In this document: positions 21,680 through 32,980 of the stretch, piece after piece
Layout of the letters: each line of letters starts with the position of its first letter
Position numbering within the stretch: position 1 is the first letter of the stretch
Source of the DNA: Favolaschia claudopus
Taxonomy: Eukaryota; Basidiomycota; Agaricomycetes; Agaricales; Mycenaceae
Reading direction: 5' to 3'
Assembly (NCBI GenBank): GCA_037176885.1
Contig: JAWWNJ010000069.1
Coordinates: forward strand, 248,001-312,000
Length of the DNA: 64,000 nt
Position numbers and translations under genes: made by a program
The notes under the pieces: generated by a model
Told to the model about the DNA's origin: nothing
Databases searched by the model: none
Seen by the model: the letters and a program-made list of their open reading frames with translations, nothing else

Positions 21680-24600
21680 TCAGGCATCATCAGCGTCGCC
21701 AGGGCCTTTTCCGCCCTTAGTGGCATCGGGTTCAACATCCTTTGCCTCATCCTCCTCCTTCTTCGCCTTTGTGCCTTTCGCCTCATGTTCTGTCTCTTCC
21801 TCCTTTTGAGTCTCGCTTCCTCCAAGCCGGTAATAGTCCTCCCCGGCCTGAGTACGTTCGTGATGAATCGTCAACCGTTGTAGTTCCGCGATGAAATTTT
21901 CAAGTCGTTCGTTCTTCTTGGAGCGTGGCAGCCGCCCGAGATGTCCTAGCCAGTCCCATTTGTTCAATACATAATCTATAGTGAATCGTCAATTATAAGT
22001 TCTGTAAGCCTTGAAGCTGAACTCGCACATGTGAGGGCCACCACAACCGTGACTCCAAATGAAAAGCACCATATGCGCACCACGGTAACCTGAATATCGA
22101 TGAGCGGACCCTCACAACTACGCCTTGGGAGCTACTCACAATATCAACGTGCCTGAATATGAAGTCAGACTTCCATTCATACAGTTACAAATCCCCTTAC
22201 CCGTGATGAGGTGCATCTCCACTGATCCAACCGAAAATACAGAAGACTGAGGCCAGGATATCGACTCCAAATACCTATTCGAACGATATCACGCCAGAGC
22301 TGAGGAAGCAGACAAATTAGGCCTACCGCTGCTAGTAGCTGGAAAGAAGGTAGAACATTCTCCTCATCGTTACCTTGACTCAACCGCGTGACGAATATAA
22401 CCTAGTGTAAGGATTATGAAGCAAGTGATCAAATAATCCGACCCTAACGCACCCAGGACTCGGTCAATGCAACTTCCAGAAAGAGAATTTCTTGCACACT
22501 AATATCGGTCAGTATCGGGGATTCGATGGATCTTGATTGCCGACCTTCCAAAGTTTTGAACGATTCCGCCCGTCGGTGCTCTGAGAAGCGTTCCGCGTAT
22601 TGCCCTAGACATTGGCGACATCAATCCACAAAACGAATTCCTGAGAGAATGAGATTGACCATGTTCCTGCGGCGAGGATGAGACCCTGTCGGCGAATTTC
22701 AGCTATGCCAGTGAGCAGAGATTGAAGGAATTGATTCACCATTATGGTGGAAATAACCCAAACCTTGGGAAGTTCCCACTCGACGTGAGTTTTGGCATCT
22801 ACAAATATGCGTTGAATATTGTTTACTCAAAGATTGATTTAAGCAACTTACAGGGCGCCCGGTCGTATGCAATTGCAATGGTCGCGACATCAGCAAAAAT
22901 TGCCTATCGAATCATGGTCAAAACTCTCATCCTCAGAACTTTACTTAAGCAGCCGACGAACGAGGAAGACGATCTGAACGACGAGTAGATTTCGTTGAGA
23001 ACAAGTCAAGATAAGAATTCAGCATCCGTACCAAATCGACCCGAATAGTTTCGTTTAGAATGAGCATAGACAGGGCGAGGTAGACTTCGAGGTGAATACA
23101 CAAAGCGATTCTGTAAATGATATATGCCTGAACGGCAGTTCGATCATTCTCAACGGGTTCAGAGCCTACAGGGGGACATACCTTCATCCGATGGAAAATC
23201 TGCCGTGCAACCTTGATGGAGGTGATAATCGAATTGAGTCCTTCGTCCAAAAACACAACGTCTAGAATTAATTCCAAGAATTAGTGTGATCCGTGCAGCC
23301 GAAGTGACGTAATCCTCACCGGCTGCGGAGCGGGCCGCATCGCTCGCACCCTCAACAGCGATTCCACAGTCCGCTTTTTTCAGTGATGGAGCATCGTTCA
23401 CACCCTGAAAACCCGTGAGATGGACTTCAAACGAGTTTACAGTGTAAGATCAGTCTTACATCGCCAGTCATTGCCGTGAGGTGTCCACGCTGTTGCAGCA
23501 TTTCTACGACTTGATATTTATGCTCTGGAAAGACTTCCGCAAATCCATCTTGGAGAGACGTCAGCGATATCCACTGCTCGATATCCGAACGAGGAGGAGT
23601 GAAAAGTACGTACCGGCAGCTTCTACGAAGTCCCGCACATCAGATCCGCTCATCCCACTTCTTATGAGACGTTCAGAGTCGTAGACATTCGTCCCCAATC
23701 GAAGCTGTTTGCACGTCTCCTTTGCAATCGCCACAGCGTCTCCGGTAAGCATCTTGATATGAATTCCCAGATCCTGCGCTTCCTGGATGGTCTGACCCGA
23801 GTTTCAGCTGCGTTGTGAGATTGAATCCAAGGGGTAGATCTCACCGCAGCAGTGTCACTTCGCGGTGGGTCGAACATGCTCATGATACCCAACAACTCCC
23901 AGTCCTTCCCTTCCTCCCTAATGGCGACACCGAGCGATCGGAAGCCCTTGGTAGCGAAAGATTGTGAAATATCGCGATATTCGTTGGCGGTCTTGGTGTC
24001 GAATTTCCTTAGTTTGAGGATTCTGATCAAGAGGATGATATTAGCCCTTCCATCGACGCAGTTGATAAATCAAACCTACGCATTTGGGGCCCCCTTGCAA
24101 GCGGTATATTTCCTACCATCCTTCTCTACCTGGGCTTCAATGCGCTTGGAAACAGGATCAAAAGGCGTAAACTTGATTGTTTTCCATCCGCTCTTCAAGT
24201 TTTCTTGGGCTCCGGGGTAATCCTGCGTGTGAATTCAATACTCATCTCGATTGTGTCATCTACATGAGGCTAGCAAGGAGCTTACTTTGAGCGCAATGAC
24301 TGTTACTTTATCGATCGGATCGAGGGATTTGACGTTATGAGAAGAGGCGAGGACGGCTACGGTCATGAACCAATCCCTATCGACGCCTGCCGATCATTGA
24401 CAGGAAGCGACATGAGATTTCTTAGCAGAAAAACCATGAAGGAAGATACGATACCCGGTGAAACGTATGGTTCATTCAAGGTGAGCTTGTTGGCTGTGAG
24501 CGTGCCAGTCTTGTCGGAGCAGAGCATATCAACACCGGCAAGAGATTCGATTGCTGTGAGTTTCTGAACAATGCATTTACGGCTGCCCAAGTGGTTGAGT

Positions 24601-26556
24601 AATTTCCGTGTATATAGGAACCTAAGAAATACTTACCGCGCTAAATACGCGGCACCAACAGCCTATGTGAAGATGAAATCATCGAGGGATATTGTGCGTG
24701 GTATTTTCTTACCATAGTGGTGGTCGTGACACAGGGTAGACCAACGGGCACGCCGATAATCTCGAGTGAAAGTGAGAAAGCTTGTATTGAGAGCGAAGAC
24801 AGTGAATGATTTACGAAGAAGACAAGCGCATACACGAGCAGGGAGTTTTCTTTCGGAGTAGAGATGTCGATGCCCCTTGTGGTCAAGGAAGTTAGGGTGA
24901 GCATCAGTGAGCAAAAGGGCTGATTGCATACCGAAAGAAGCCCCCGACCCAAACGATGAAAATGAACACGAGGACGAGCACCAACAGTACCGTGCCGATC
25001 CCACCCAGCACGATTTCGAAATGTCCTCTCTCGTTCGAGCCTAGATTCGTCACAACATGATTGAGCCCGCGACAAATTCGAAGGTCTACGAATAACGCAC
25101 TCATAACCAAAGAAGCTGTCCTCCCAACGAATGATTGTTTCGCCGTTGCGCTCACTATCGCGTAGCACTACAGTTTCATCATTCTTTGTGTCAGTAAGCT
25201 CTCAACAATTGGAAGTGTGGTTTATACCTTCCCGCGCTTGACAATGCATGTGTAGTATGCGATATCGCCAACAAATTTGTCCACTGCCAGTGATTCTCCC
25301 GTGATAGCGCTCTGGTCAACGGAAGCGACGGAAGGGCCCTTGTCGGCTTCTTCGTCCTGGTCGTCGTTGTCGGTGTCATCCGACCCCCGTCGCTTCTTCT
25401 CGTTGCTGTCGTTCTTGTCGTTGTCGGAAGTTCGCGCTGGAGAGCCTCTTGCCTGTGGAAACTCAAGAGTGGGTTAACGACCAAAAGTCATGAAGACGCA
25501 CATTCGACCCGTCTTTGTCGTCATAGCTTGCGAGAATCTGAACCAGAGATATTGGATGAAGCCCACTAATACAAATGGACGACAAACCTTCGCATCAGCT
25601 GGGATCGTATTCCCCTCCTCCAAAACGACCTGAGAAGCGGAAAGTCAGGTTCTACATATAGGAAAGAGAGCAACGAATTTTCGACGCACGATATCTCCAG
25701 GCACCAATTCTCTAGCTTCTATCTCACTTTCTTTCCCTGCGCGGACAACAATCGCCTTCATCGCAATTCCAGCTTTCAGTTCAGCGACGATGTCGCCTGC
25801 CTGTTTCTCTTGGTACCCTAGAATCCAAATTCTGAATCGTCCAAGACATAGAAAAGTCTAGAGATCTCACACCCGACACCAGCGTTCAACATCAAAATCC
25901 CGATCTGAGAATTTCAGCTGCTGCGTTCCATCAATGCAAACATTGCTTCACTCACGATGACACCAAAGTCAATCCAATCTTGCAAACCGGCCGACAGAAT
26001 GACGGCGATTTCCATAGTATAGAGAACGGGACCGCGAAAATACGATATAAACTTCAGTACTTGATCTTCCTTCGGGCTGGCGACATTCGGTGAGACCAAG
26101 ATTTTAACGAGAAGACAAGATGGCGAACCTTTCCAATTCATTATAACCAAATTGATTTCGCCGGGTGTTAACATCGTTGTCGGCGAGACCTTGAGTCATC
26201 TCCGTTCGTAGCCAATTCTCGGGAACCTACCACCAACGAGTCAATAGACGGACAGCAAGGATACGAGTTTGCGATAGCCACACCTCCTTCTCCTTCTCAC
26301 TTTTCACAGTCACAGTTTTCCACGGCGCATACCACAAACGCTTCCTCTTCGCACCTTCCTCCTCCTCCTCGTCTGTTGTACCCTTCCCAGCTAGCTCCGC
26401 CTGGTCCCGCACATATCGTAGCAAGACATCATACTCCTCCCCATCGTAGCTCGGAGGTTCTTTCCCGTTCGCCTGGGTTGGGGAAGGGGGTGTAGAAGGT
26501 CCAGATTCCAAGTCGTCTGGGGGTTGACTTCGTTTTCGGTGCTTCAGGATGGACAT
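21680..26556 (-). CDS. Plasma-membrane H+-ATPase (P-type, subclass IIIA)
   Basis: About 33 exons with introns of about 45-70 bp run from ATG at 26556 to TGA at 21680; roughly 1,070 residues. Exon 1 is 26556-26284 and exon 2 starts at 26226. The order of motifs is canonical: actuator QSAITGES, the pre-M4 segment [16 protein letters not shown], phosphorylation loop CSDKTGT (near 24500), nucleotide-binding KGAP, MLTGD, and TGD-GVNDAP (split by an intron at about 23400-23460), then DVVFLDEGL and the TM5-TM10 block with [13 protein letters not shown]. The enzyme pumps protons out of the cell with ATP and energises nutrient uptake. Unusual: an acidic Asn/Asp/Lys-rich insertion of about 45 residues lies just before the TGES loop. 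The C-terminal tail is also long and charged (last 50 residues). All junctions can be spliced without frame loss. Confidence 0.92.
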
Positions 26557-27800
26557 GGTGGGCGGAAGAATACGGTGGAGTCTGTGGAGAGCGTCATGAT
26601 ATTCGTATGTTTAAATTAAGCCCGAGAGGATATTTTAAGCTGGGTAGATATTCATAGTTGATGACGCAGTATGACGTGGTCATTATTGCGCGGATGCGAC
26701 GACAGGCGACGACTCGGATGAGGGCACCTAAGGTTGGTGAAATTCACTTCGAGGGAGCGAGGGCGAGTGGGAAAATCGAGGGCCAGTTAACAATTTTGGA
26801 TTGCAATGCGTCTTTTTCGAGCGAAAGAAAACGAAGAAAATAATATTGGAGCAGTGAAAAAGACGAAATGACGTTGCGCACCATTTATCCGCATGCATGT
26901 TCACCAACCTCTTCGAGCTCCAGGGCTCACGGATGACGCTTTCGCCGTTCGGAACTCTTCCAAAAGAATTGTCGTCAAAGTTTTCCGACTCGGCCCGGGA
27001 GTCGTCGCCCTGCCATGGCCGGCGCTAACTTCGAGCGGTGTATGAGGAGCGTATAGACGAGCTCGAGAGAGGTCAAATGGCGCTGAATCTGGGACGAAAA
27101 GCTCAGTGCGGCCCGCAGTGGTGGGCAAGAGAAAGGGAGAATGTTGTGACGTAGCGCGTCACGCTCTGACAACGCCATCACGTGCATACTCACTCACTTT
27201 CCAAATTTGAGCCATACGAGATTTGACGTAGTCAGGCTCTGTATATTATTCTAAAGCACAAACTACATGGAAGAGACGAGGAGCCACGCTTTTTGCTAGG
27301 GACGAGATCAGACGCGATGGGATGAGGGGAGAGAGTAAAGAGCGGGGGCACAGCCTCGATATTTGGCCTCCGGATCATCTAAAAATGATGGCCGCTTCAC
27401 CTCTTGTCCTCTCCCACCATGTCGTTCGCTTTCTCTTCGACATCTTGCCTCTGTATCGCGCGGATACTGAACTCTACAAAGCTTGGTTGTGTCTCACAAA
27501 GCTGCCCGCTGAACATGAGCCCACAAGTTGACTTTTGGAGTCTGGCCCGGGACCCGCTTTTACAAGTAAGTTTCTCCAGATTTAAAGCTTTGGCCTTAGG
27601 CTACGACGATGAGTGCACGAGCCAAAGCCTGACACAGGAAGTTTACGCTATAGGGCGCCCGCAAGCCAGGCTCTCTTGCGCAGAGTGGCTGCTTCATTGT
27701 CCAGCGCAAACTTCAAAGCGGCGATGGCCAAAGCGTTCGGTTGTCCACGCTTTGCCACCACTTCCGTTTTGGGAACTCGGTGGCTTCATTGTTCCCAACA
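26557..27800. other. Intergenic between divergent genes
   Basis: Separates the H+-ATPase (-) from the hypothetical gene (+). Probably holds both promoters. No gene supported. Confidence 0.45.
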
Positions 27801-27807
27801 TATATAA
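27801..27807 (+). promoter_or_regulatory. TATA box of the hypothetical gene at 27892
   Basis: TATATAA lies 91 bp before the ATG. Confidence 0.5.
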
Positions 27808-27891
27808 GCACGCCTATCCCCCTCCTGAACCCCCACTCTGTCTTGACCGGCGCATTCTCCCTGGCTCTATCTCTCGCTAACCACACCTCAT

Positions 27892-29256
27892 ATGTCGCAC
27901 CATCGAGCAATGCCACACGTACGCCCATCCTCTCCCTGCTCTCAATGGAAGTGCTCATTGACCTCAGATGCCTCGGCGCCCCCACCCCTACATACCGCAG
28001 CAGCAGCAGCAAAACGAAGAACAGCAACGCACTCGACGCAACGCGGTCGACTACACCGCTCAAGCCGCTGCCATTCAGCAACAAAAAGCGGAACGCCCTC
28101 GACGGAATGCCGTAGACCTAGGACTCGCCTTCGTTGCCCAGCCCTCAACTCCGAACCCGACCCCACGCCCACAGGTAACCTACAATCCTCACTTGATGTT
28201 AGTTTCCCCGTTTGCTCATCCCGATGCAGCTCCATTTTGACTACGATGCGGTTCCCGCTCATGTTCGCCTTCAGCCTGGACTCGTACTTCGAGCGCACCA
28301 GAACAACCCCAACCTCCGGATCCCAGAAGTAGTTCTCGATGCTTCCGCTAAGAATATGGCCTGGAGTCGTGTATGGTTTCTTCGCTTTGATTTTACGTGC
28401 ATCCCTCCTGACTCCTCATGTCTTGTCTCGAATCTTACAGGATCTCCTCCAAGTTGCCCACGCACTCACACCCGGTTCAGCCACCTACACTTCAATCCCA
28501 CTGCGCCGCGTACGTCTCTATTCCTCTTCCTCCTCCCCCTCCCTCTCAATCATCTCGCCAACTACTTATTAATTCTCATCACTTCCAGGACATTCCACCC
28601 TCCCACCACCCCGCGCACCCCTACACCTTCCTCCACCTCCACACCCCCTCCCAACACTCTGGCTGCCCCGCCTGCCTGATGGACGTCTTCGTCGCGGATA
28701 TGAAACGTATCGTGTACCCGACATCCCCGATCGACACCACCACGCAAACCTCGAACGACAAGCGCACGAATCAGATACACGTGCCGTTTAACTACGCGAA
28801 CCGGGGGAAGGACGAGCTCATGGGGGTGTGGATTTCTGATGTTATTGGGTTCAGAGTCAATGTGGATGGGGCGGGGTGTCGAGTTTCTCAAATTGGGGGA
28901 GGAGTGGGGGCGTTGAAGGTGAAGTTGAAGGTGAGTGTCGGTGTTCTGGGTCTCTCATTTTTTTTCCCTCTTTGCCTGCTCTACTGTCTCGTTCGCTCAT
29001 TCCTTTCCTTTCTTGCATGCAGATCCAAGACCAACTCAACCGCACCCTACTCGAAATAACCGACGTCCTCTACGCTACCTGTGAACACCGCACCATAACA
29101 ACCTTCAATCTCGCATATGCCTTGGCTGCGTCGTTGACTTGCATTGCGCAGGCTCATAAATTGAATCCGGAGAATTTGAGGCTTCTGTGGATTAAGAATG
29201 GGTTTCTTGATGATGGGTGGGTTGCGGAGGCTGCAGTTGTTCCCCGCGCTCGGTGA
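27892..29256 (+). CDS. Hypothetical protein (339 aa), Gln-rich N-terminus
   Basis: Six exons: 27892-27918, 27968-28174, 28230-28370, 28441-28509, 28589-28930 and 29023-29256. All junctions are phase 0, and each exon length is a multiple of three. The N-terminus holds QQQQQ and two copies of RRNAVD (about 17 residues apart). The middle carries HSGCPACLMDVF, a CxxC pair that could bind metal. The C-terminal 78 residues look helical (LNRTLLEITDVLYATCEH). I do not recognise the family. The regular splicing and smooth composition argue for a real, expressed gene. Nucleus or cytoplasm is likely, since there is no leader or TM segment. Confidence 0.7.
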
Positions 29257-29405
29257 TTTTTTGTTTTGGACTCTATCTGTGTCTCGCTTCTATTCCGCTT
29301 GGTCTACTTAGAATAGAAATATGGTAAAAACTCGTGATGATTCAGCCTTTTCTCGTCTCTAGCCCAATCAGCCTACTTAGATGTCCTTAATCTGATCTCT
29401 GACTC

Positions 29406-30707
29406 AATCACACCGCAAAATTGGAAGTTTCTGTTCGACCGGTAAACTTTGCAGTAAATATTACTTACATTTGTAACAGAAAGCTTACCAGTAAATTAAG
29501 AATACAGTCTGTGCAGTATATGGAACAGAAAACAAAGCTTTCGGCACGACAGAAAGTGATGCCGAAAGTAAAGCTTTCGGCAAGGCAGTAAATGATCCGG
29601 AAAGCATTGCTTTCTGGAGCACTTTCTGGGGCCCAGAAAGCGAGCCAGAAACAATAGCTTTCTGCGCGCACAGAAGGCACCGATTTCTGTCACACAGAAA
29701 CCGATCCGGTAAGCAATACTTACCTAAAATTCAGAAACAATAGCTTTCTGGTTCGGCTTCTGTGCAACTGTAACCGGATCAGAATCTTATTGTTTCTGAT
29801 TTTCAGGTAACTATTGTTTCCTGGATTGGTTTCTGTCAAACAGTGGGTGACTTCCCGTAAGCCCAGATACTTTTCTACAATATTTTCGACTATCCGGCGG
29901 AGATGCCGAAGCTTCCATCAGGACCCCATCGGACTTGGATCTTGCTTACGTTGCGTTTCCGTCGCTCTAAACCTTGCTAGATGCTTAGATCTGAACAGGG
30001 GGTCGGTACCCCCTGTTCAGATTCTAAGCTACTCGAATAAACGGATTTGGAAGGTGTCTGCCTTCCATCCGTTGATTGCGTCACCGGCATTTTGCCCCGT
30101 CATCCTCGGCATCCTCCTCCTGCAGCTGCCGTCGTACCAGACATCCCGGAGAAAGGTTCCGATCAACGAACATCGCAAAATACGCGTCTTGACGCGTTGA
30201 GTCTCGTGCAACACGCGTAGGGGACGCGTTTGACGAGGGCAGCAGACTGGCGCCGCATGGGAGAGTTTACTGATAAACTTAGTTGGATTCTAGTCGTCAA
30301 AACGCTGTGGGAATAGAGTATGAATATTTCTACGCCATCAAAGAATGGATGCCGACATCGCTGGCACCCCTCAAATAGCCTTAAATATTGGCAAAAAAGT
30401 ATCTGGGCTTACGGGAAGTCACCCAGTAGCCAGTACTTTCTGCGGGCGCAGAAAGCTATTGCTTCTGGTTCGCTTTCTGCGCCCCAGAAAGTGCTCCAGA
30501 AAGCTTTGCTTTCGGGATCATTTACTGTATTGCCGAAATCATTACTTTCGGCATCGCTTTCTGTTGTGCCGAAAGCTTTGTTTTCTGTTCCATATACTGC
30601 ACAGACTGTATTCTTAATTTACCGGTAAGCTTTCTGTTACAAATGTAAGTAATGTTTACTGCAAAGTTTACCGGTTAAACAGAAACTTCCAATTTTGCGG
30701 TGTGAAT
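29406..30707. mobile_element. Foldback element with about 285 bp terminal inverted repeats
   Basis: The left end (CACACCGCAAAATTGGAAGT from 29409) and the right end (ending 30704) are inverted repeats. They align nearly without gaps for about 285 bp with roughly 90% identity, then again at GGTGACTTCCCGTAAGCCCA after an extra piece of about 150 bp in the left arm. AAT flanks both ends (29406-29408 and 30705-30707), a likely 3 bp target duplication. The arms consist of repeated short palindromic modules (GCTTTCGGC, CAGAAAGC, GCTTTCTG). The centre holds a separate 15 bp stem (29989-30022; ATCTGAACAGGGGGT). No transposase is encoded; open frames in it are mirror images from the two arms. Confidence 0.85.
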
Positions 30708-31096
30708 AGACTCGTGCTAGACACGCGTTTGAACCGTTCCTAGCCGAAATGCCGCAATGCATCTGAGTCGGGACTCGCTGCAACCTTAACTGCTGCTTGA
30801 GACTGGCTTAGTTTGGACGTCTGCAGCCTATAGCGAATTCCCATAATCAAATCGATGGTTAAGCGCTCATTATAGTCACATCTAATTTGCATCTAATTGA
30901 TATTGCTCCTGAACCTCGTGCCGAATTATCATCGTCCCTCGTAGACGACGAAAATCCAACGAAAATCAAGGGAAATGGTGGAAGATTCAAACTCCGCTGG
31001 ACATCAGCGGTTGATTCACAGATTGATGATCAATTTTCTCCTTTGCCACGTCCCACTACCTCCCGCTCACAGTCTCCTCGTTCTCGTCTAAGCGCC

Positions 31097-32729
31097 ATGC
31101 ACCCATGCTGGAACGTACCGGAAATTACTCGAATGATATTTGAATCGGTTGACGATGACGATGAGGCGCCATGGCACGTACAAGCCAATGGCAATTACTA
31201 TCGACTTGCAGTCACTTGTCGGCAATTTTCCGATCCTGCGTTGGACTTGTTGTGGCGGGAAGCTAGCGAAAATGGCATCCTACGAGTGCTCGAATTTCTT
31301 CCTATTGGGTCATGGGACACAGACGAGGAGGATAATCTTGTGCGTCTTGTTTTGTAAAAATTCTGTTGTCAAACTTATGAGAGCGAATCATTTTATTTTG
31401 GAGGAAATTGTTTTGCCCCTTGAAGCTCGGGACTGGAACAGAGTCTCATACTACACGAGACGGATTCGGAATCTCTGCATTGATGCAGATCAGGATAGGG
31501 ACCCCTTCACTCCATCCGTTGTCGAGGCGATGATTACGCTCCCGCCCGGAACCTTCCTACCCAACGTACAAACTTTATACTGCACCTCTCTCTCCAAGCT
31601 GTTCACTTATCTTCCGATGCTTCTCGGACCTTGTCTCTCGGCCCTCCGCATGTCCCTCGGGGGTCCCATCTCTCGCTTGTCCGTCCTGGGATCGATTGCA
31701 TCACGTTTCCAGTCGTTGAAAGTTGTCTATTTGTATCACGTCGACGAAAGTCCCATCGGCGCGAGACATGTCTCCGCTTTCATTGCACAGTTGACGCGAC
31801 TCAGCAGTCTCTTCATCTCCACCCTCGAAGAAAGGGGTTTTCGCTATATCGCTTACCTCGAAACTCTCGAATCTCTGACCATTCAATCGTTGGTCGAAAG
31901 ACCATTTCCAGATCCCCGCGCTCTTTTAAATCCTCAGTCTCGAACACTTTTTCCGCGCCTCCGCACGTTAGATCTCGGGGTATCTGATCTAGGTGCTGCG
32001 ACCAATTTTCTTGCCGTACTGAAGGATACCCCGCTGAAAGCCTTGGCCATTCTCTCTCGTTCCTCAAAAACGGCACCATACTCTACTGCCCTCTTTCGGG
32101 CCCTCTACGCTGGTTGCGATTCACAACAGCTTACATCCCTCACCATCACGGTTTCATCATCCGATTCTTTGGCCTCAGCATCTTCGGATGACGCTCTAAA
32201 AGCCGACTTGCTACGTCCCCTGCTGGCCCTACGGCAAATACAGATACTCGAATTGACGTTTCCATCTGGCGTCATATTCGAGAACGACAGACTCGTAGAT
32301 GACATGGCCCACGCTTGGCCAAACCTCAAAGTCTTGATGTTCGAAGGCGACAGTCTGGTCGGCGCCACTCGTTACCCCACCCTCATGGCACTCTTGTCGC
32401 TCTCCCGCCACTGTCCGCGGTTGTACAGACTTTCCCTCTCGGTCAATGCAACAGAAATTCGCATGGACCATGCGTCGCGAGCTCCGCGCGTGGTGCAGGT
32501 TATGTTAAAATCATGGGATGTATCGTACTCCCCATTGGATTCTCCACCCAAGGTTGCGAGACTGCTGTCGTCTGTATTTCCCCGCTTATCCATCGTGCCA
32601 TCGCCGGAATCGGGGTTCGCGAAGAAATGGCACGATGTCTCGAGATTACTACCCGAGCTCGCTGCCAGCCGTGAGGATGAAAGATTACTCATAGTGGCTG
32701 AGCGCAGTGGAGACGGTTCGATCGAATGA
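31097..32729 (+). CDS. F-box-like protein with LRR region
   Basis: Two exons, 31097-31339 and 31404-32729, joined by a 64 bp intron in phase 0; 522 residues. The N-terminal EITRMIFESVD, then YYRLAVTCRQFSDPALDLLWRE, is the degenerate F-box of the basidiomycete family in which exon 1 ends after a Glu/Asp-rich linker. Exon 2 has LRR-like repeats (FPRLRTLDLGVSDL, LRQIQILELTFPSG, WPNLKVLMFEGDSL). The gene at 46193-47777 has the same architecture and intron position. The presumed role is as an SCF ubiquitin ligase adaptor; the substrate is unknown. Confidence 0.75.
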
Positions 32730-32980
32730 ACGGATGGTGAGTCTCGTATAAACATAATCTGATGGCACTTTTTCCAGCGTATTCCAACTTGCAGCAGAAC
32801 GCTAAAATGTATTGTCATTCTCAATATTGATCGAAATATGTAAATCGTTTCTCTCTCTCTCATTCGATTTGAGCTGTGTGTTCTCAATTCGGCTGGATTT
32901 CAACGAATTTCACCGTGACATCACAGCACATAAAAGTCATCTTCACAATCCAATCTGCGCCTATCAGCGATCCGCGCAAG

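Noticed and set aside
22690..22780. Apparent frameshift in the H+-ATPase after VEWELPK
   Set aside because: Using the donor after STIM and the acceptor before GLILAAGTW restores the frame and gives the family's normal length.
24900..25160. Apparent 16-residue insertion after GRTASLV in the H+-ATPase
   Set aside because: A GTGCGT donor and CTAG acceptor remove it in frame and match the expected spacing to the GHF motif.
29465..30617. Short open frames in the foldback element with Phe/Arg/Leu-rich repeats
   Set aside because: They are translations of the palindromic modules and occur mirror-image in both arms.
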